The notes: a model not told the origin generated them from the sequence alone. A DNA stretch of 64,000 nucleotides from Acanthosepion pharaonis (GCA_903632075.3 CAHIKZ030001199.1:235001-299000); one strand, 5' to 3'; positions 22,665-35,130 are shown, numbered from the stretch's first letter. Numbers and translations: made by a program.

Positions 22665-23021
22665 GTAAATTTTAAAGTGTAACGGTGTATAATTTATTTT
22701 TTTTGTGAGGCCGAATTGAATATCGGTATCAAATGCGGAAAATATTAAAGCCAGTTGGCATGATGTCCCTGTCAGTGATAGACTTTCGGGCCAGTGTGGA
22801 TTTTCGCACAGAGTAAAACACGCTTTTCTGTTCACACGCAGAAACATGTGGCAATTGATGCTCAAACCATTCAAGCAAAATAAAAAAAATGACTCAACTA
22901 AATGTTCCAAGTAAAGTTTGCAATATACCAGCAGGCCTCGGGAGTAACATGTGCGTCCATAAATTTTGAGCACCTCTTTATTTTAATGAGCTCTCATTTG
23001 TCTTCCGTAAGAAAGAGAGTT

Positions 23022-23023
<2 letters not shown>

Positions 23024-23097
<74 letters not shown>

Positions 23098-23283
23098 GAA
23101 TGTGTCCCTAAATTCTGGTCACATAAGAAATTTCATGAACTTTACTTTTTACCTACACTGATTAAAAATGGATTTGTTTAAAGAAGAATATATATATATA
23201 TATATATATATAAAAAAAGAAAGAACAGTAAGATATAAAATCCGGTGTTCTTATAGATATTTTATTTTTTACAAAATAGTTCA

Positions 23284-23300
<17 letters not shown>
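23024..23300. repeat. (AT)n tracts with (GA)n
   Basis: AT runs at 23,024-23,094, 23,188-23,211 and 23,283-23,300, the last continuing into (GA)n to about 23,316. Confidence 0.9.
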
Positions 23301-23315
<15 letters not shown>

Positions 23316-23553
23316 TATTAAACAATAAAATCGAAAATTACCTTATATAGGGAATATTATAAAAACTGATCCCAAAAATGAGTTTAATGTATTTATTACC
23401 AGAGAGTCAACAAACCGTATTACAAAGCTAATTGTAATTGTTCTGTAATACTCACATTGGCTCTGTTATAATAAATAAATTTAACTCTTTTTGTGGATCA
23501 GTTGTAATATTTTATATTACTGGGATCCACTTGAATTATATACCAATTGATTG

Positions 23554-23559
<6 letters not shown>

Positions 23560-23602
<43 letters not shown>
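23560..23602. repeat. (AT)n microsatellite
   Basis: About 40 bp of AT dinucleotides immediately left of the family T/P repeat. Confidence 0.9.
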
Positions 23603-23608
<6 letters not shown>

Positions 23609-23624
23609 ATTAATTGATTTAAAA

Positions 23625-24060
23625 TATGTTTTTTCGCTACAGAATTCTAACCATGTTTCAAAAATGGAAGCTAAAAGCGACGAATTTAATTTTTGTGATT
23701 AAATTAAAGACATTAGTTCCATTTCATCCTCAAGCGAATTTTGGAGTAACTTTTTAAAATTACTGGGTTTTAAATACACAGCTAAAAACAAAATTCATGT
23801 TTCCAAGGTTACAGATAAATCTATTTTTCTAGACAGGGGTGGCGGGGTTTTCAATATGTCTATAATTTAATGTATCAGTTATTGCTACGTTTGGGTCGTG
23901 GGAAGGGATGCATTTTTCAATGAAATCTAACTTCCGTTAAAGCCTGTCGTCTAGATTTTTTAAACAAAACACACTGTTGCCTCTTGGTGCTGAATTCAAT
24001 ATCCACTTTTACTTTTAAATCAACTGTATCCCTGATATAGAGCATTTTAATTCATAAATT
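23625..24060 (+). repeat. Old interspersed repeat (families T and P joined)
   Basis: The left part (23,630-23,760) aligns by eye with the 15.8 kb repeat: CATGTTTCAAAAATGGAAGC, then CCATTTCATCCTCAAGCGAA. The right part has ACTGTTGCCTCTTGGTGCTGA (about 23,968) and GATATAGAGCATTTTAATTCATAAAT, matching the 33.1 kb and 60.2 kb repeats. A larger element may once have carried both modules. Confidence 0.5.
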
Positions 24061-24589
24061 TGGTTACCTTATAATTTTATCTTAATAATAATATATATGT
24101 GTGTGTGTTTGTGTGTGTGTGCGTGTGTATATATTATACCTCACATATGTATTGAAGCAAATTCGAAGGAATTATTATGAACAATAGCCATGACCTGTTG
24201 AATTAGAAATAAATAATAAAGTGAATTTTAGAACACCAATTCATAAATGAAGTGATATTTGGATTATATTCAGAATTAGATTGGGAATTCCAGATTATTA
24301 ACGAAGAAAATAAACGAATAATAAAACAAGTAGGAAATATCAAGTAAAATATTAAAGAATATAAATCGACGTAATGCAACTGAGTCCCTCATTATTATCG
24401 TCTTTAATTCCCTTAATTAAAAAAAATTATAATGAAAATTAACGCATATTAGGTAACACTATTACAGTGAATGATATTTTACAATATATTTACAAATTAT
24501 AGATAAATTACTATTATTATAGAGTTATGTTTCCACATATTTTACCGATTTTTGGAATTACATCGGAATAGTAATAATTGTCTTATTGA

Positions 24590-25045
24590 TACGAAGCAAA
24601 ATTTTAAGAGATTGTCACATGCTATTGGAAACAGGAAAAAGAATGCTGAGATGCTGTGTAGTATCTAATCTCCTATATGGTGTAGTATGTTGCACTATAT
24701 CTTCAGAATTTACCTGGTTCTGCCAGTAAATTCTGGTGATACATTAAACAGAACATATGAAGAAGTAGAAAGTCTGAAGAAAGATAGTAACAAAAAGCAA
24801 GCATAGATTTAGAAAGAGCAGGAATTTCTCGGAAACGGAATAAGTTCTCGGGAATTTACACTCGAAAGACATTAAATGTAAGAATTCGAGGGAAAACAGC
24901 AATTAATCAGTGATTTTTTGGAATGGGTAGCAGGACAGTGCATGCTAAATGGTTAAGTATTACATAAAGAACAAAGGTAAGGAAGTTGTGGAGAGACATA
25001 ACCAACAACACTGAAGGAAATTTGTTCATAGAGGAAGAAGCTGAA
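24590..25045 (+). mobile_element. RTE-like LINE ORF2, C-terminal fragment
   Basis: Across frameshifts it encodes LETGKRMLRCCVVSNLLYG (the post-RT ETKKRVL-YV---LLYG block of RTE-type ORF2), a FLEWVAGQCML block, and RKLWRDITNN near 24,985-25,030, which matches the RKLWRD-IXNV end typical of the family. Several stops lie between the blocks. Assigned from remembered family consensus, not from a search. Confidence 0.65.
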
Positions 25046-25739
25046 ATATTATTCACTAAATAAAGAGATGAGCACATAAAGGTTTTGAAAAGTATGTGAA
25101 ATAAATGACATTCTGATGACAGGCAAATGTATTAAGATAACATTAATATGAGTTTTTCTTTCTTCCCATATAAAAGTATATAAACAGCCGAAAAGATCAT
25201 CTTTGTTGGAAAATTTTCGGCTGACTATGTAAGCATTCCACTTCAAAAGTCCCCATTTTTATTCAACGGGTTTATGGTCAGGCAAACAAGCCGTCAAATT
25301 CGGCAGACAAGTGTCTCTGAAACACATCTTCTTCTGTTATACATTTTCCATGCCAAATGTAATCTTTATGAAAGCGTTCGAATTCTCCTTGAACCACAAC
25401 TCCAATTCTACAGTGAAAAAAAATCAATGTGTGTCTAAACTGTCATCTTAACGCTACCTGGACGCTTCACCACCTTTAATGCCAACCGCGAGCAACACAA
25501 GCTTCAACCTTTTAACTTGTCAGCCTGGGAGAGTGGTTTCCGACAGTAGCAATCCAGCTTTTGCTCCATCCTTCACGCCCAATCGAGAGTAGTTTGGCAA
25601 TTGTTGGTGAAAAGTATGATAGAAAATTTTTATTCCATGTTTTCTGTTTACGATTTCCTTCATTTTTTGCTTGTGGATCACTTTGAAAACAATGTCTAGT
25701 CATTGAGATCAACGTTAGTTTACGATATGACATCTTGGG

Positions 25740-26125
25740 TTTCACTTAGGACCTGAATTCTTCAGGACATGGAATTTTTTTATTTGATTTAAGAACTGGT
25801 GTTTTCTTTAAGATTTAGTAAGTGAAACTTTTGGTTTGATTTAGCTGCCATTTTTGTGCGTGATTTTTAACCTGAAATGTTTGATTAAATTTAATACCTG
25901 AAATTTAAGACTTCATTTAGTAAATGGCAACGTTAAAATTTAGGATCTGCTATTTGCTTTTAAATTTAGCTTCTGAAAATGTAGCTTCTGAATTTTACTT
26001 AGGATATGCTATTTTGTGTTTGATTCAGGACCTGATATTTTTTATAGTTTTAGGACCTGAAATTTTAGATTTGATTTAAGACCTGGCATTTTATGCTCGA
26101 TTTAGGATCTGATATTTTCTTTTAT
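25740..26125. repeat. Degenerate tandem repeat of about 32-36 bp
   Basis: At least nine imperfect units built on TTTAGGACCTGAAATTTT followed by a GATTTGATT-like spacer. Variants include GGATCTGATATTTT, AGACCTGGCATTTTA and GGATATGCTATTTT. Divergence between units is high, so the array is old. No frame is conserved through it. Confidence 0.7.
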
Positions 26126-26503
26126 AAATATTTATATATATACACAGAACCCTCTACATTTTGCAGTCATTTATATTGCATAATGTGAAATTTCTTCTAT
26201 GATTATTCATTAATTTCACGGCCGTCCTAGATTTTTAGTTTCTCAGAATATGCATCTCATATGTTTAAACTGTTTAACTGTACATACACTTTTAGCTGCA
26301 CCTATACATGTGCATTTTTATGAAGGTATATATATCAAAATAGATTGCAATGAACGAATATACACAGCAAAGTAGATGTCGATAATATAAGCTACATATC
26401 CAAGTCATTGTTACAAAGATCATAGTCTGTTGATTGGCGGCTTTTTGAGCTTTGTGCTCGAAACATTGACGCAGCTTGCAATATAAACACAATGCACAGG
26501 TAC

Positions 26504-26504
<1 letters not shown>

Positions 26505-26575
<71 letters not shown>

Positions 26576-26577
26576 CT
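26505..26577. repeat. (ATA)n facing (TTA)n, a self-complementary microsatellite
   Basis: ATA repeats (26,508-26,535) switch to ATT repeats (26,536-26,575), forming a long perfect-composition palindrome. Confidence 0.9.
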
Positions 26578-26579
26578 TA

Positions 26580-27290
26580 TCCACATGGTAATATCATCTA
26601 ATAAAATATTTATAGATAACATAGGAAACTAGAATATAAAACAAATATAAGAAAAAAATATCGAACAACGGAATGTATAATCCATCACAAGGCTGGACAC
26701 AATAATAAAATTATTCCAGTTTACTTTTCGTTGTATGTACCTAAGCTATGGTCACTCCAGCAGACCATATACGTAAGCATATGACTTAGAAATGAGGGGA
26801 CGTTTTTTTTAATATATTTTTGTGCGAATTTTTTTTTTTAGTATTAAAACTGTCTTGTGATTAACACATGTTGCTGTGTGTGATTTATTTCTAATTTCTT
26901 CACTGGATAAGAAAAAAATGTTATTTCTCCTCCAGAGACAAATATTGTGAATTATTCCAGTTTAAAAACAAAATAATGTTCACACGTATGATATTTCTTA
27001 TTAAATCACCGATGGTTTAAAACGATATTAACGTATTTTTTTCAAAAATTTTCAAAATGCAAGTATCATTATACTTAATCCTTGTCTATGTATGTGGTTA
27101 GGCATGAAAGAGTGTGTGAGTGAACAAGTGAGAACGAAACAAAAGCGATCAAGGAACGTTATTTTTTCGTATGAAATTAAGTATGTCAACCAGAAAATGC
27201 AAGCGGACAGCATATAATAATGAAGACATTGAACACTAACTTAAACAAAATGTTAGGAAGGAAAATCCCTTCAATCTATATACAAAATTC
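26580..27290. other. Unassigned AT-rich sequence
   Basis: No feature recognised. Confidence 0.5.
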
Positions 27291-27294
27291 TGAA

Positions 27295-27430
27295 ACATCT
27301 GTTTGTCCGTCCGTCCGTCCGTCCGTTCGTTTCCCCTTTAAAAATGGCGAATTTTGATCGATCAAAACCAAATTTTGGAAAGAAGTACTGCTAGGTAAGT
27401 GTGTACAACGTACTTTTCGTTTTACGATGG
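27295..27430. repeat. (TCCG)n block with non-repetitive flank
   Basis: A short GTCCGTCC tetranucleotide run (27,303-27,328), then GATCGATCAAAACC. It resembles the tail of a dispersed element, but no second copy was found in the window. Confidence 0.4.
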
Positions 27431-27439
27431 TATAATGAA

Positions 27440-28120
27440 TTTTCATATATTTTTTGGAAAAATTAAAACATATATAATATAAAAATACTCCCACTATCAT
27501 AAAAACAATTTAATGATTAAAATTACAATTACTTATTCAATAATAATACAAAATTTTTTGCATATCTTTTCTTAGATGAGTTTTTATATATACAGGAATT
27601 AATTTTCCAATTCGCCCTATGTTTGCGAGAACTAAAACAGTGAAAGGCTAAATTCTTTAAAATGTTAGAATTTCGCTCAAGAAAGAAATATTTTAGCAGG
27701 GCCGGTTTTATGTTGCATGCTCAAGAGTAAGAAATCCGATGAATTTATTATTCGCTGTTGAAAAGTCAAAATTAAAAAAGGAAATTTTCTAAAAAAAACT
27801 TTACCATGAAATCCTCTAAAATTAAATTAATTAAAATAAATTATTAAACCGTGAAGTAAGTTTCTCTCACAGTATTTGAAAAAAATAAGCTTATCCAAAT
27901 TTCATCGATTGATTTGCGAAATTCAACGAAACATAGAATTTGTAAATTCCGACAAACATGTTAGCGGTAACTTCAACAATACTGTGCGGATTAATTTCAG
28001 TATTATAAATTGCGACATAAAGGAGATGAAAACACTATTTTCTTGCAAAATTGACTTCAGAGAAATATTTTAATTTCAACCAGAAGTTAGGTTATTGCAT
28101 AATAAATAGTTCAGTGTAAT
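27440..28120. other. Unassigned AT-rich sequence
   Basis: The 65-codon open frame at 27,876-28,073 shows no family resemblance. Nothing else recognised. Confidence 0.45.
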
Positions 28121-28130
28121 GAATTATTCT

Positions 28131-28295
28131 ACAAAAGTTCAAATGCAACATCAACCGCCATCTTCTCTCTTCTTGAATCCCTTTCATCTTTATCCTTTCA
28201 TCCTTATTCTTAGTCTTCTCTTTCTCTTTCCCACCCTGTAACCTCCTGTATACTAGTGGCATTCCCACCTTGCTCGGGCTGAATTGATTTTAATA
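28131..28295 (+). repeat. Interspersed repeat, family X (copy 1)
   Basis: Starts AAAGTTCAAATGCAACATCAACCGCC and ends CTAGTGGCATTCCCACCTTGCTCGGGCTGAATTGATTT. The same two landmarks in the same order occur at 36,013-36,160 and 46,611-46,775. The interior is C/T-rich and variable. Unidentified family of about 150 bp. Confidence 0.65.
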
Positions 28296-28869
28296 TGATT
28301 ACACTATATTGCTGTAGAAGAGCAAGAAATATTTAGGCAGAATATAGATGATTGCTCAAAGCAGTTGGAGGTCATTTCTTATCAGTCTCTAACCATTTTC
28401 ACCCGAATATTTTAGACAACGGGCGAATGTGGACTGGGTCTGCGAATCATGATTTGTTTTTAATAAAGCTGAGAGGCGAATCGCTTGAAGCTGTCTAAAA
28501 AAAGGAAACATTTTGACAACATGCGGAGAAGGCTCCACTGAACGCTACAAGAAATGAACAATATCTGAAAGTCGTTGTCTGTGATATTTCGATGACGTTA
28601 TCAATTTTAGATGGCACCAATCTTTTTGTAACCACCGAAAGTGATCACCCAAGAAGCGACATCTAATTCCAAATAGTTTTTTTGCCAAAGTCGAATTGCA
28701 AAAATGCTGACATTAAGAAAATCTGATGAAAAATAATTTTTATTTCAAATACAAAATAGTGTATTAATAAGATCTTGTGAATATGCACACCACTTCCAGG
28801 TTAATATCGCAGATAATTTCTTAGGAAAAACCTTAGTCTATATATATATATATATTTTTTAAAGAAATA

Positions 28870-30245
28870 TTGATGTTGGTTGTAATTATTTTGGTTTCTT
28901 CTTTTTGCCGTGTCCCTTCAGCGCTTTGTCAATAATTGATTTCCACAATTTCCTGTCTTTTGTAGAGCTTAATAAATGTTGTCTTTTTTATCTCCCCCAA
29001 ACATAGTTCTGCCATCAGTTCATACAAGCTTACTACGTAGGTTATTCGTTGTTTTCCTCTGTCCCTCTTGCCATCAATTTGTCCTGTGAGTATCAGTTCT
29101 TCGATGGCACCTCATTATGTGCCCTAGAAATTTCAATGTGTCCATTTTGTTTACTATTTCTCTAAAACTTTATGATTGCTCACATGTGGCATTCATTGTA
29201 TTCTCATCATCCTGATTTAAAACTATTTCTAGACAATCGCTCTGTAGATGAAGAAAACTCTTGAATCAATTCTTCATCTGGGATTTTCCAGCATTAACTG
29301 TCATATATTAGGAGTGATATTTCAGTAGATTTGCAGTAGTGAACTCTGATTTACATAAAAAATCAGAACTCTTTTCTTTGTTTCTAATGTAATTTTTCCT
29401 TTTCTTCATACCTTACTTAATTTTTGGAAGGCGTCTTTTGCTATTTCATTATTTCTGCGGATTTTAGTTTCGCACTTTCTGTCCACTGTTAAAACCTCTG
29501 AAATATATCTAAATTCGTGTACTTGTGGAATTTTGATATTTTCAATTTTTAATTCACGTTTTCACCTGTTCATTTTACTGACAACCTTACTTATTTCTTC
29601 AGTTTTTTTTCGTAGTTTTTTTCTCGCTTTCCCTGACTAATTCCTGCAGAAGTTTTTGAAGATTCCTTTCTGTCTTTGCTAGCAACACTGTCTCATCTGC
29701 ATATTTTAAGATTATGGCTGCCAATAATAACTTCTGGTAGGACATTTAATTCTCTCATAATTGTCTCAGAGTATACGTGAAGTAAGTTCAGCGAGATGAC
29801 ACATCATTGTCTTACAGAGGTTTTAATTGTTGTTCATTTACTGATCTCATTTTCTATCCGTATGCAGCCAGCTTGCTGTCAGTATCAGTCCTGGACTAAT
29901 CTAAGATCCTTCAGAAATATGTCATCTTTTCCTAGCAATGTCGAAATATGTCACTCATGACTTACATAACCGAGCAAGTGATAAATTCTAATGCCTTGGC
30001 TAATATTCTATGTATGAGCGCCAACTAACATCTGTTGCACATGCTCCTTCTTGCCGGGCGTGGAGTTAATTGCAATATAGTTAACCTCTTCCCCACCGTT
30101 ATCTTTCGTAATATGATTTTTAAGAGTTATGAAGTTTCGTTGGACTGATAGTGGAGAGTTTCTCGTTGCCTTCTCTACGGTGATTTTTTTGATACACATA
30201 CCCATGTTAGCCAGCCTTTAAATCATCTGCCCTTTTCTATGTCAC
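28870..30245 (-). mobile_element. RTE-like LINE ORF2 fragment (RT to C-terminus), disabled
   Basis: On the minus strand, in order: KDLRLVQDLYWQQ...IENEIS (about 29,870); a VRQGCVLSP-like block; YSETIMREL; KYADETVLLAKTERN (about 29,670-29,720), the RT YADD box with the second Asp changed to Glu; a SEKK...KTE block; the post-RT KDAFQKL and ETKKRVL blocks (29,340-29,480); and FLGHIMR...GKRDRGKQR (29,000-29,150), the typical C-terminus. Many frameshifts. At about 1.37 kb it is the longest RTE piece here. Known RTE elements also carry an AP endonuclease upstream, absent from this copy. Confidence 0.75.
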
Positions 30246-30631
30246 TTTTCATCCTCCAAAGACGCTAACAAACTGCTCGCTTCACTTGGAAGAAATTAGA
30301 CTTGGGGTGCCTTTTTAGTCACCGACGATCTCATACATACAAGTATATTACAGTTAATTTAGTTAAAGTTCTAAACAACATTGTTATTTATTTTATTTAA
30401 TATAATTTCTTACCTTGATATTCTTGAGTTAATAGCCAGAGTGGAATATGTATTTTCAACAATTAATTTTGATCAGTGCTACAAATGGCGCCTAGTTGAT
30501 AACCATAAACTTGAATTTAAAATAAATATTCATATTTCATTTTCATTTTCGCTATTTAGTCGTGCCTCTCGTTATGTAGAGGAGGCAGATCGATCAATGT
30601 ATTTATCTTTATAGGATATCAAATCAAAATT

Positions 30632-30712
30632 AATAATAATAATAATGATCAAAATAATAATAATAATAATAATTATAATAATAATTTTTATTGTTTTTAA
30701 TATTATTATTAC

Positions 30713-30749
<37 letters not shown>

Positions 30750-30760
30750 GAAAATGTGCA
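30632..30760. repeat. (AAT)n and (ATT)n, self-complementary
   Basis: AAT-type repeats (30,632-30,686) and ATT repeats (30,700-30,748) around a short spacer. They can form a hairpin. Confidence 0.9.
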
Positions 30761-30789
30761 ATTTAAGAAAGGAAAAAGAAAGGAAAACA

Positions 30790-31980
30790 TTTTTTAACAA
30801 TGTTGAAGATAATTCAGCAGTTTGTCTGTTTTATATTTGTGGTTAAAAATTGCATATAGTTATTTAACAAAAAGTTAAAAAAATAAAAATCTTAGTACTC
30901 GTATCGTTTCTCTTGCGAAAGACATTATAAACGCTTTTTATCGACAAAAGCAATGTTCGTAAAAAATGTATTTTATATTTATATGTTTATACTTGCAATT
31001 TTTAATCATATCTTGAAGTAGAAAGACATATTATCGAAATATTATTCAGCATTGTTAAACATTTTTTAAACAATATCTTTACATTTCTCTTCTTAAATCC
31101 GACATTTCCCGAATTGTTATTATGTAATGGAAATATATGCCTCCGGGAATTTTCTAACAAACTTTTGCAAATGAATGTCACACGATAGAATGGTATTTTT
31201 TTTTTTTTTAAATGACATATGATTAGAATAACTGGAAAATGACTGCAAATAAAGAAATAATGTTCTATCCTAAAGCGGAACCGGAAGTTATAACGTTGGC
31301 GTTGTCGCATGATTATCGTTGACCCGGTATGTTTAACTGATAACCAATGGTCATTAATGAGAGGATATCACAACCTTAACCGTAATTTTTTATCAGAGCA
31401 TTTTATATTTTCAGAATAGAACTAGATACAGATTGAGACGTTTTCAGAGTAATAACGATTCTTCGTATTCTCATGCATCTCGCGTTCAGTATCATGACAT
31501 AATGAAGAATAATTCAGACTGACTGTAAAAGCGATTTGCAATTAGTGTAGGTTCATTTAAATTTAATATTTCTCAAACGCCCTAATATCAAAATAAAATG
31601 TTTTCCAGTTCCTACAAGAACCATAAGAAATAAATACCGTTTTAGGCTTTACTATCTTAACGACATCTGTTCTCAAATTCAATGTCAGAAAAACTCTTCA
31701 TTATCAAAGAATAAGTTTACGAGAACCACCTGAAAATGTATAAATCAAAGAATACTGTAAGATAAGAGAAAATATAAATATATTCATAGGTATATATCTA
31801 AAATAAAATGGAATGACATCATAACAAAATAGATGGTGCACTTAAATTACTTATCAAACTGTCAGTGTTGACCTACGGCCATTCCTGCTTTACTGAATGA
31901 AGGCTTATATTGCCTCACATATGTATCTTGTTTGCAAACGTGACAAACATATTTTTGAATCCCTCTGTATGTTTCCCCTT
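30790..31980. other. Unassigned AT-rich sequence
   Basis: Open frames of 90-100 codons near 31,002-31,310 lack any recognisable motif. Nothing else supported. Confidence 0.5.
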
Positions 31981-31982
31981 TA

Positions 31983-32057
<75 letters not shown>

Positions 32058-32069
32058 GTGGGTGTTTGG

Positions 32070-32121
<52 letters not shown>

Positions 32122-32136
32122 ATACACACACACACA

Positions 32137-32175
<39 letters not shown>
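31983..32175. repeat. (TC)n-(TA)n compound microsatellite with an AC patch
   Basis: TC about 13 units, then three AT runs separated by a GTGGGTGTTTGGGTG insert and an (AC)n patch. Confidence 0.95.
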
Positions 32176-32178
<3 letters not shown>

Positions 32179-32278
32179 GAAATGGTCATAAATTGTAATT
32201 TTTTTCTCCATCTATAGGCATTTTATCCATCAAGACATTCATTTATGTAGTTCACTGCTATCAGAAAGCAGATTTTTT

Positions 32279-32321
32279 TTTCTCCTGATGATGGCCATTT
32301 TGACCGAAACTAGTCGAGGAA
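32279..32321 (+). ncRNA. Hammerhead-ribozyme-like motif 5 (intact core)
   Basis: CTGATGA (32,285-32,291), a hairpin GGCC-ATTTT-GACC with one C/A mismatch, GAAAC (32,306-32,310) and GTC (32,313-32,315). AC-TA-GT after GAA is a 6 nt palindrome. TTTCTC (32,279-32,284) pairs with GAGGAA (32,316-32,321) as stem I with one G-U. Predicted cleavage after C32315. An (AT)n tract starts about 95 bp downstream. A helix III this short would need dimerisation, as reported for hammerheads of Penelope-like elements. Confidence 0.6.
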
Positions 32322-32411
32322 TCTAAATGAAATAATAATAAAAACGAAAGAATATTAATCTACAACCCAGTGTGTCTGAAGATTTTTAATTTTTTTAATA
32401 ATTTTATTGGT

Positions 32412-32486
<75 letters not shown>
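32412..32486. repeat. (AT)n microsatellite
   Basis: About 75 bp of AT dinucleotides, then GGGGTGATATTA. A TGGTGT- or GGGGTG-type word also follows the AT runs at 15,983, 44,271 and 49,646. Confidence 0.95.
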
Positions 32487-32487
<1 letters not shown>

Positions 32488-32958
32488 GGTGATATTAAAC
32501 AATTCCAAACTTACATCAGAATTTACACTCAAAAAATCAAATTGACCTGAGAATATAATTTCAACAAAATAACCATTTTTAGACATACTCATTAGAAATA
32601 AAAGCAACTACCTAATCACAGATATCTGCCACAAGCATAAATACAGCCAGCAATATCTTCATTTCAAGAGCCACCACTCAAAAACCTGACATCCCCTATT
32701 CTCTAACACTTAGCGTCTGTACTATATGTACTGACAAACAGCCTAAAAAAAACTCGTCTAGGAGAATTACATAGAACTCTAAAAAAATGAGGTTACCTCA
32801 CAACACTAACAAAGGTTTTGAACACGCAAATTAATTCATTTTAACAAACTACGAAATCCAAAGAAAGTACGATCGACCTTGCTGCTTTCTCCTTTTATCT
32901 TATCATCTTTAGGATGTGTTTACAATAATGAGCATCTCCATAAACTCCAATTAGTAAT

Positions 32959-32960
32959 GA

Positions 32961-33018
<58 letters not shown>
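32959..33018. repeat. (AT)n microsatellite
   Basis: About 60 bp of AT dinucleotides directly left of the 33,026-33,075 inverted repeat. Confidence 0.95.
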
Positions 33019-33022
<4 letters not shown>

Positions 33023-33025
33023 GTT

Positions 33026-33075
33026 TATATGCAATCGTCAGGTCACATATGAGTGTGGCCTGACGATTGCATATA
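33026..33075. repeat. Perfect-arm inverted repeat TATATGCAATCGTCAGG
   Basis: TATATGCAATCGTCAGG at 33,026-33,042 and its exact reverse complement at 33,059-33,075 flank TCACATATGAGTGTGG, in which CACA and TGTG pair further. Each arm carries a CTGACGA on its outward strand, so it looks like two copies of one element end joined head to head between two (AT)n tracts. Confidence 0.85.
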
Positions 33076-33095
33076 GCATGAAACAGACTGTCGCC
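33057..33095 (+). ncRNA. Hammerhead-ribozyme-like motif 6
   Basis: CTGACGA (33,060-33,066) fits CTGANGA. A short TGC-ATATA-GCA hairpin follows, then GAAAC (33,080-33,084) and GTC (33,090-33,092). ACAG-A-CTGT after GAA is palindromic around one A. GGC and GCC give a 3 bp stem I. The repeat continues GCCTCTAAGTGTTGA, shared with 60,240-60,266 (minus) and about 23,970, and an (AT)n tract follows at 33,201. Core residues intact; stems short. Confidence 0.5.
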
Positions 33096-33197
33096 TCTAA
33101 GTGTTGACTTCTATGTTCACTTTTATATTTACACACGCTCTGTCTCTTATATTGAGCACTTTATCCCATAAATATAGCACACCTTAAGACTATATTT

Positions 33198-33200
<3 letters not shown>

Positions 33201-33260
<60 letters not shown>
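33201..33260. repeat. (AT)n microsatellite
   Basis: About 60 bp of AT dinucleotides, downstream of hammerhead-like motif 6. Confidence 0.95.
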
Positions 33261-33261
<1 letters not shown>

Positions 33262-33264
33262 CCC

Positions 33265-35030
33265 ATTGTCAAATATTTCTGCATATTCATTCATAACAGC
33301 AGCTGAACTTCCAATGTCGGACCTGTCAGTAAGCACAGTTTTTCCTTTCTCTATAATATCGTCATTAACTTTACTGTGTCATTTTCTTATCAAGTTTACA
33401 TATAGCACCGTACTTTCAGAAGCACTTTCTTTCTTGAAAAATGCAGTTAAATGATCGATTTTTTCCTAACCGTGATCAATCACGGTGAAAGATTATTCGG
33501 AAGAGGATGATTGAAGCTAATTTTAAATCTTTCGTACGGCTTCAAGAAACTTTATAATTTATAACTAAAAATTACTTAGGATTTGTGACCATTTTTATAA
33601 TGAAAAAAAGTTGTTAGCTTTTGAACAGAGCTCATTATTAAAGTATTGAAATGATCTTCCAGTCCACAAATGACAGTACAATAATTCCAATTATTTCGAG
33701 ACATAGATGATATATCCAACGAAATACAGTAAATAGTCCGTTAATGAATCAAAGAACAGACTGGCCAAAACGGTTCATATTCCTTTGTTCAAATTTGGTT
33801 ACTTCTTGTATGTGCATTGTTGAAGCTACTTCCAGGATTTCATTATTATGTGTTACTTGTAGATTTTGAATTATAATCTTTTGAATATTCCCTTCCAGTT
33901 TACACTGCGCAAATAGCATGAATTTCCGCATCAGTTTAATTCAACGTCTCCAATATGTAACTTACATTTTCGGGTTTATTTACTATGCATCTAATCTTTT
34001 TATTTAATGCGTTCTTCTTGCTTCCACGGTTTTCAATTAAATTAATTTAATATCATTTTTTCTTAATATATAAATGCTTGGGTTAATATGATTAACCCAC
34101 ACGTAACTTAGGTAAATGCATCAGTTAGGTAAATAATTGTAAAATGGTAATAAAATTTGTCTGTTAAAAAGCAAAACACTTTACACAGAATATGATAGCT
34201 ATTGTCATTCAATTAATTTAATACAGTTTTTTTTTTCCGAAATTTATTTCCTTTGGCCGCATTTCTGGAATGAAAAATTTGCTTGCGCCTCACCAAATTT
34301 GATTTTTAAAAATGAAAAAAAAGGAAAGGGTTAAAGGAAGATAACCGCAGATTCGAAGTCAGCACATTATCATTGATAACTCTCTCCTCCAATTTGCAGA
34401 CCTTATTTAATATATTCTTAATATAATGAAAACATATGACAATGAAAAAAAAATCGGTGAATAATTATTTATAAGTATTTGTACTGAGACTCATACAAGC
34501 AATTACAAGTAATCCATAATGATATTTTTAAATCATATTTATTTTTGACAGAGGAATTTCTTGAAACAGTTTATAAATCTTTGATTGTCTTTCAAACATT
34601 CAGCCTTATTTGCTGTCCTCTTCCTCCGCACGTATGAGGCTCCCTGCCCCGTTCCGGAACCACGGACCTAATATAAATTAATGTAATGTCCTATTTTTAT
34701 GAGATTCCTGTGCTTATCGTTGCGAGTTGGTCAACCAGACTAGGCTAATAAACTATTGGATGTAAATCTCACTGTGTACCGTTCGAATATTTCGTAGTGA
34801 TAGTTTAAGAAAGGATTAATGAATGCGGCATGGCTTTCTTCCGCGTGATCTTATTGTTAAAACTAATTCCAATATATGCTGCCATACCAAGGATAATACA
34901 CGTTTTGTTAAGTTATCTGGCGAACAGAAGAAGAGTCATGTGAATTCATGGGCTTCCCCGAGGGCATCAGTATAAAGGGAATAGAAACTGAGTCACTCAA
35001 AATTCGTATTCGATAAAATAAATTTCGCGT
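33265..35030. other. Unassigned AT-rich sequence
   Basis: No coding homology, tandem repeat or second copy of any segment was recognised over about 1.75 kb. CACGGT near 33,470 forms a small palindrome only. Confidence 0.45.
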
Positions 35031-35048
35031 CCAACCAAACGCTCCGCA

Positions 35049-35130
35049 GACACACACACACACATATTGAATCAAGTGCATCACTTACACACACACACGC
35101 GGGCACACACACACAAGCACACACACACAT
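35049..35130. repeat. (AC)n microsatellite, interrupted
   Basis: ACACAC blocks with ATATTGAATC and GCGGGC interruptions. Confidence 0.9.
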
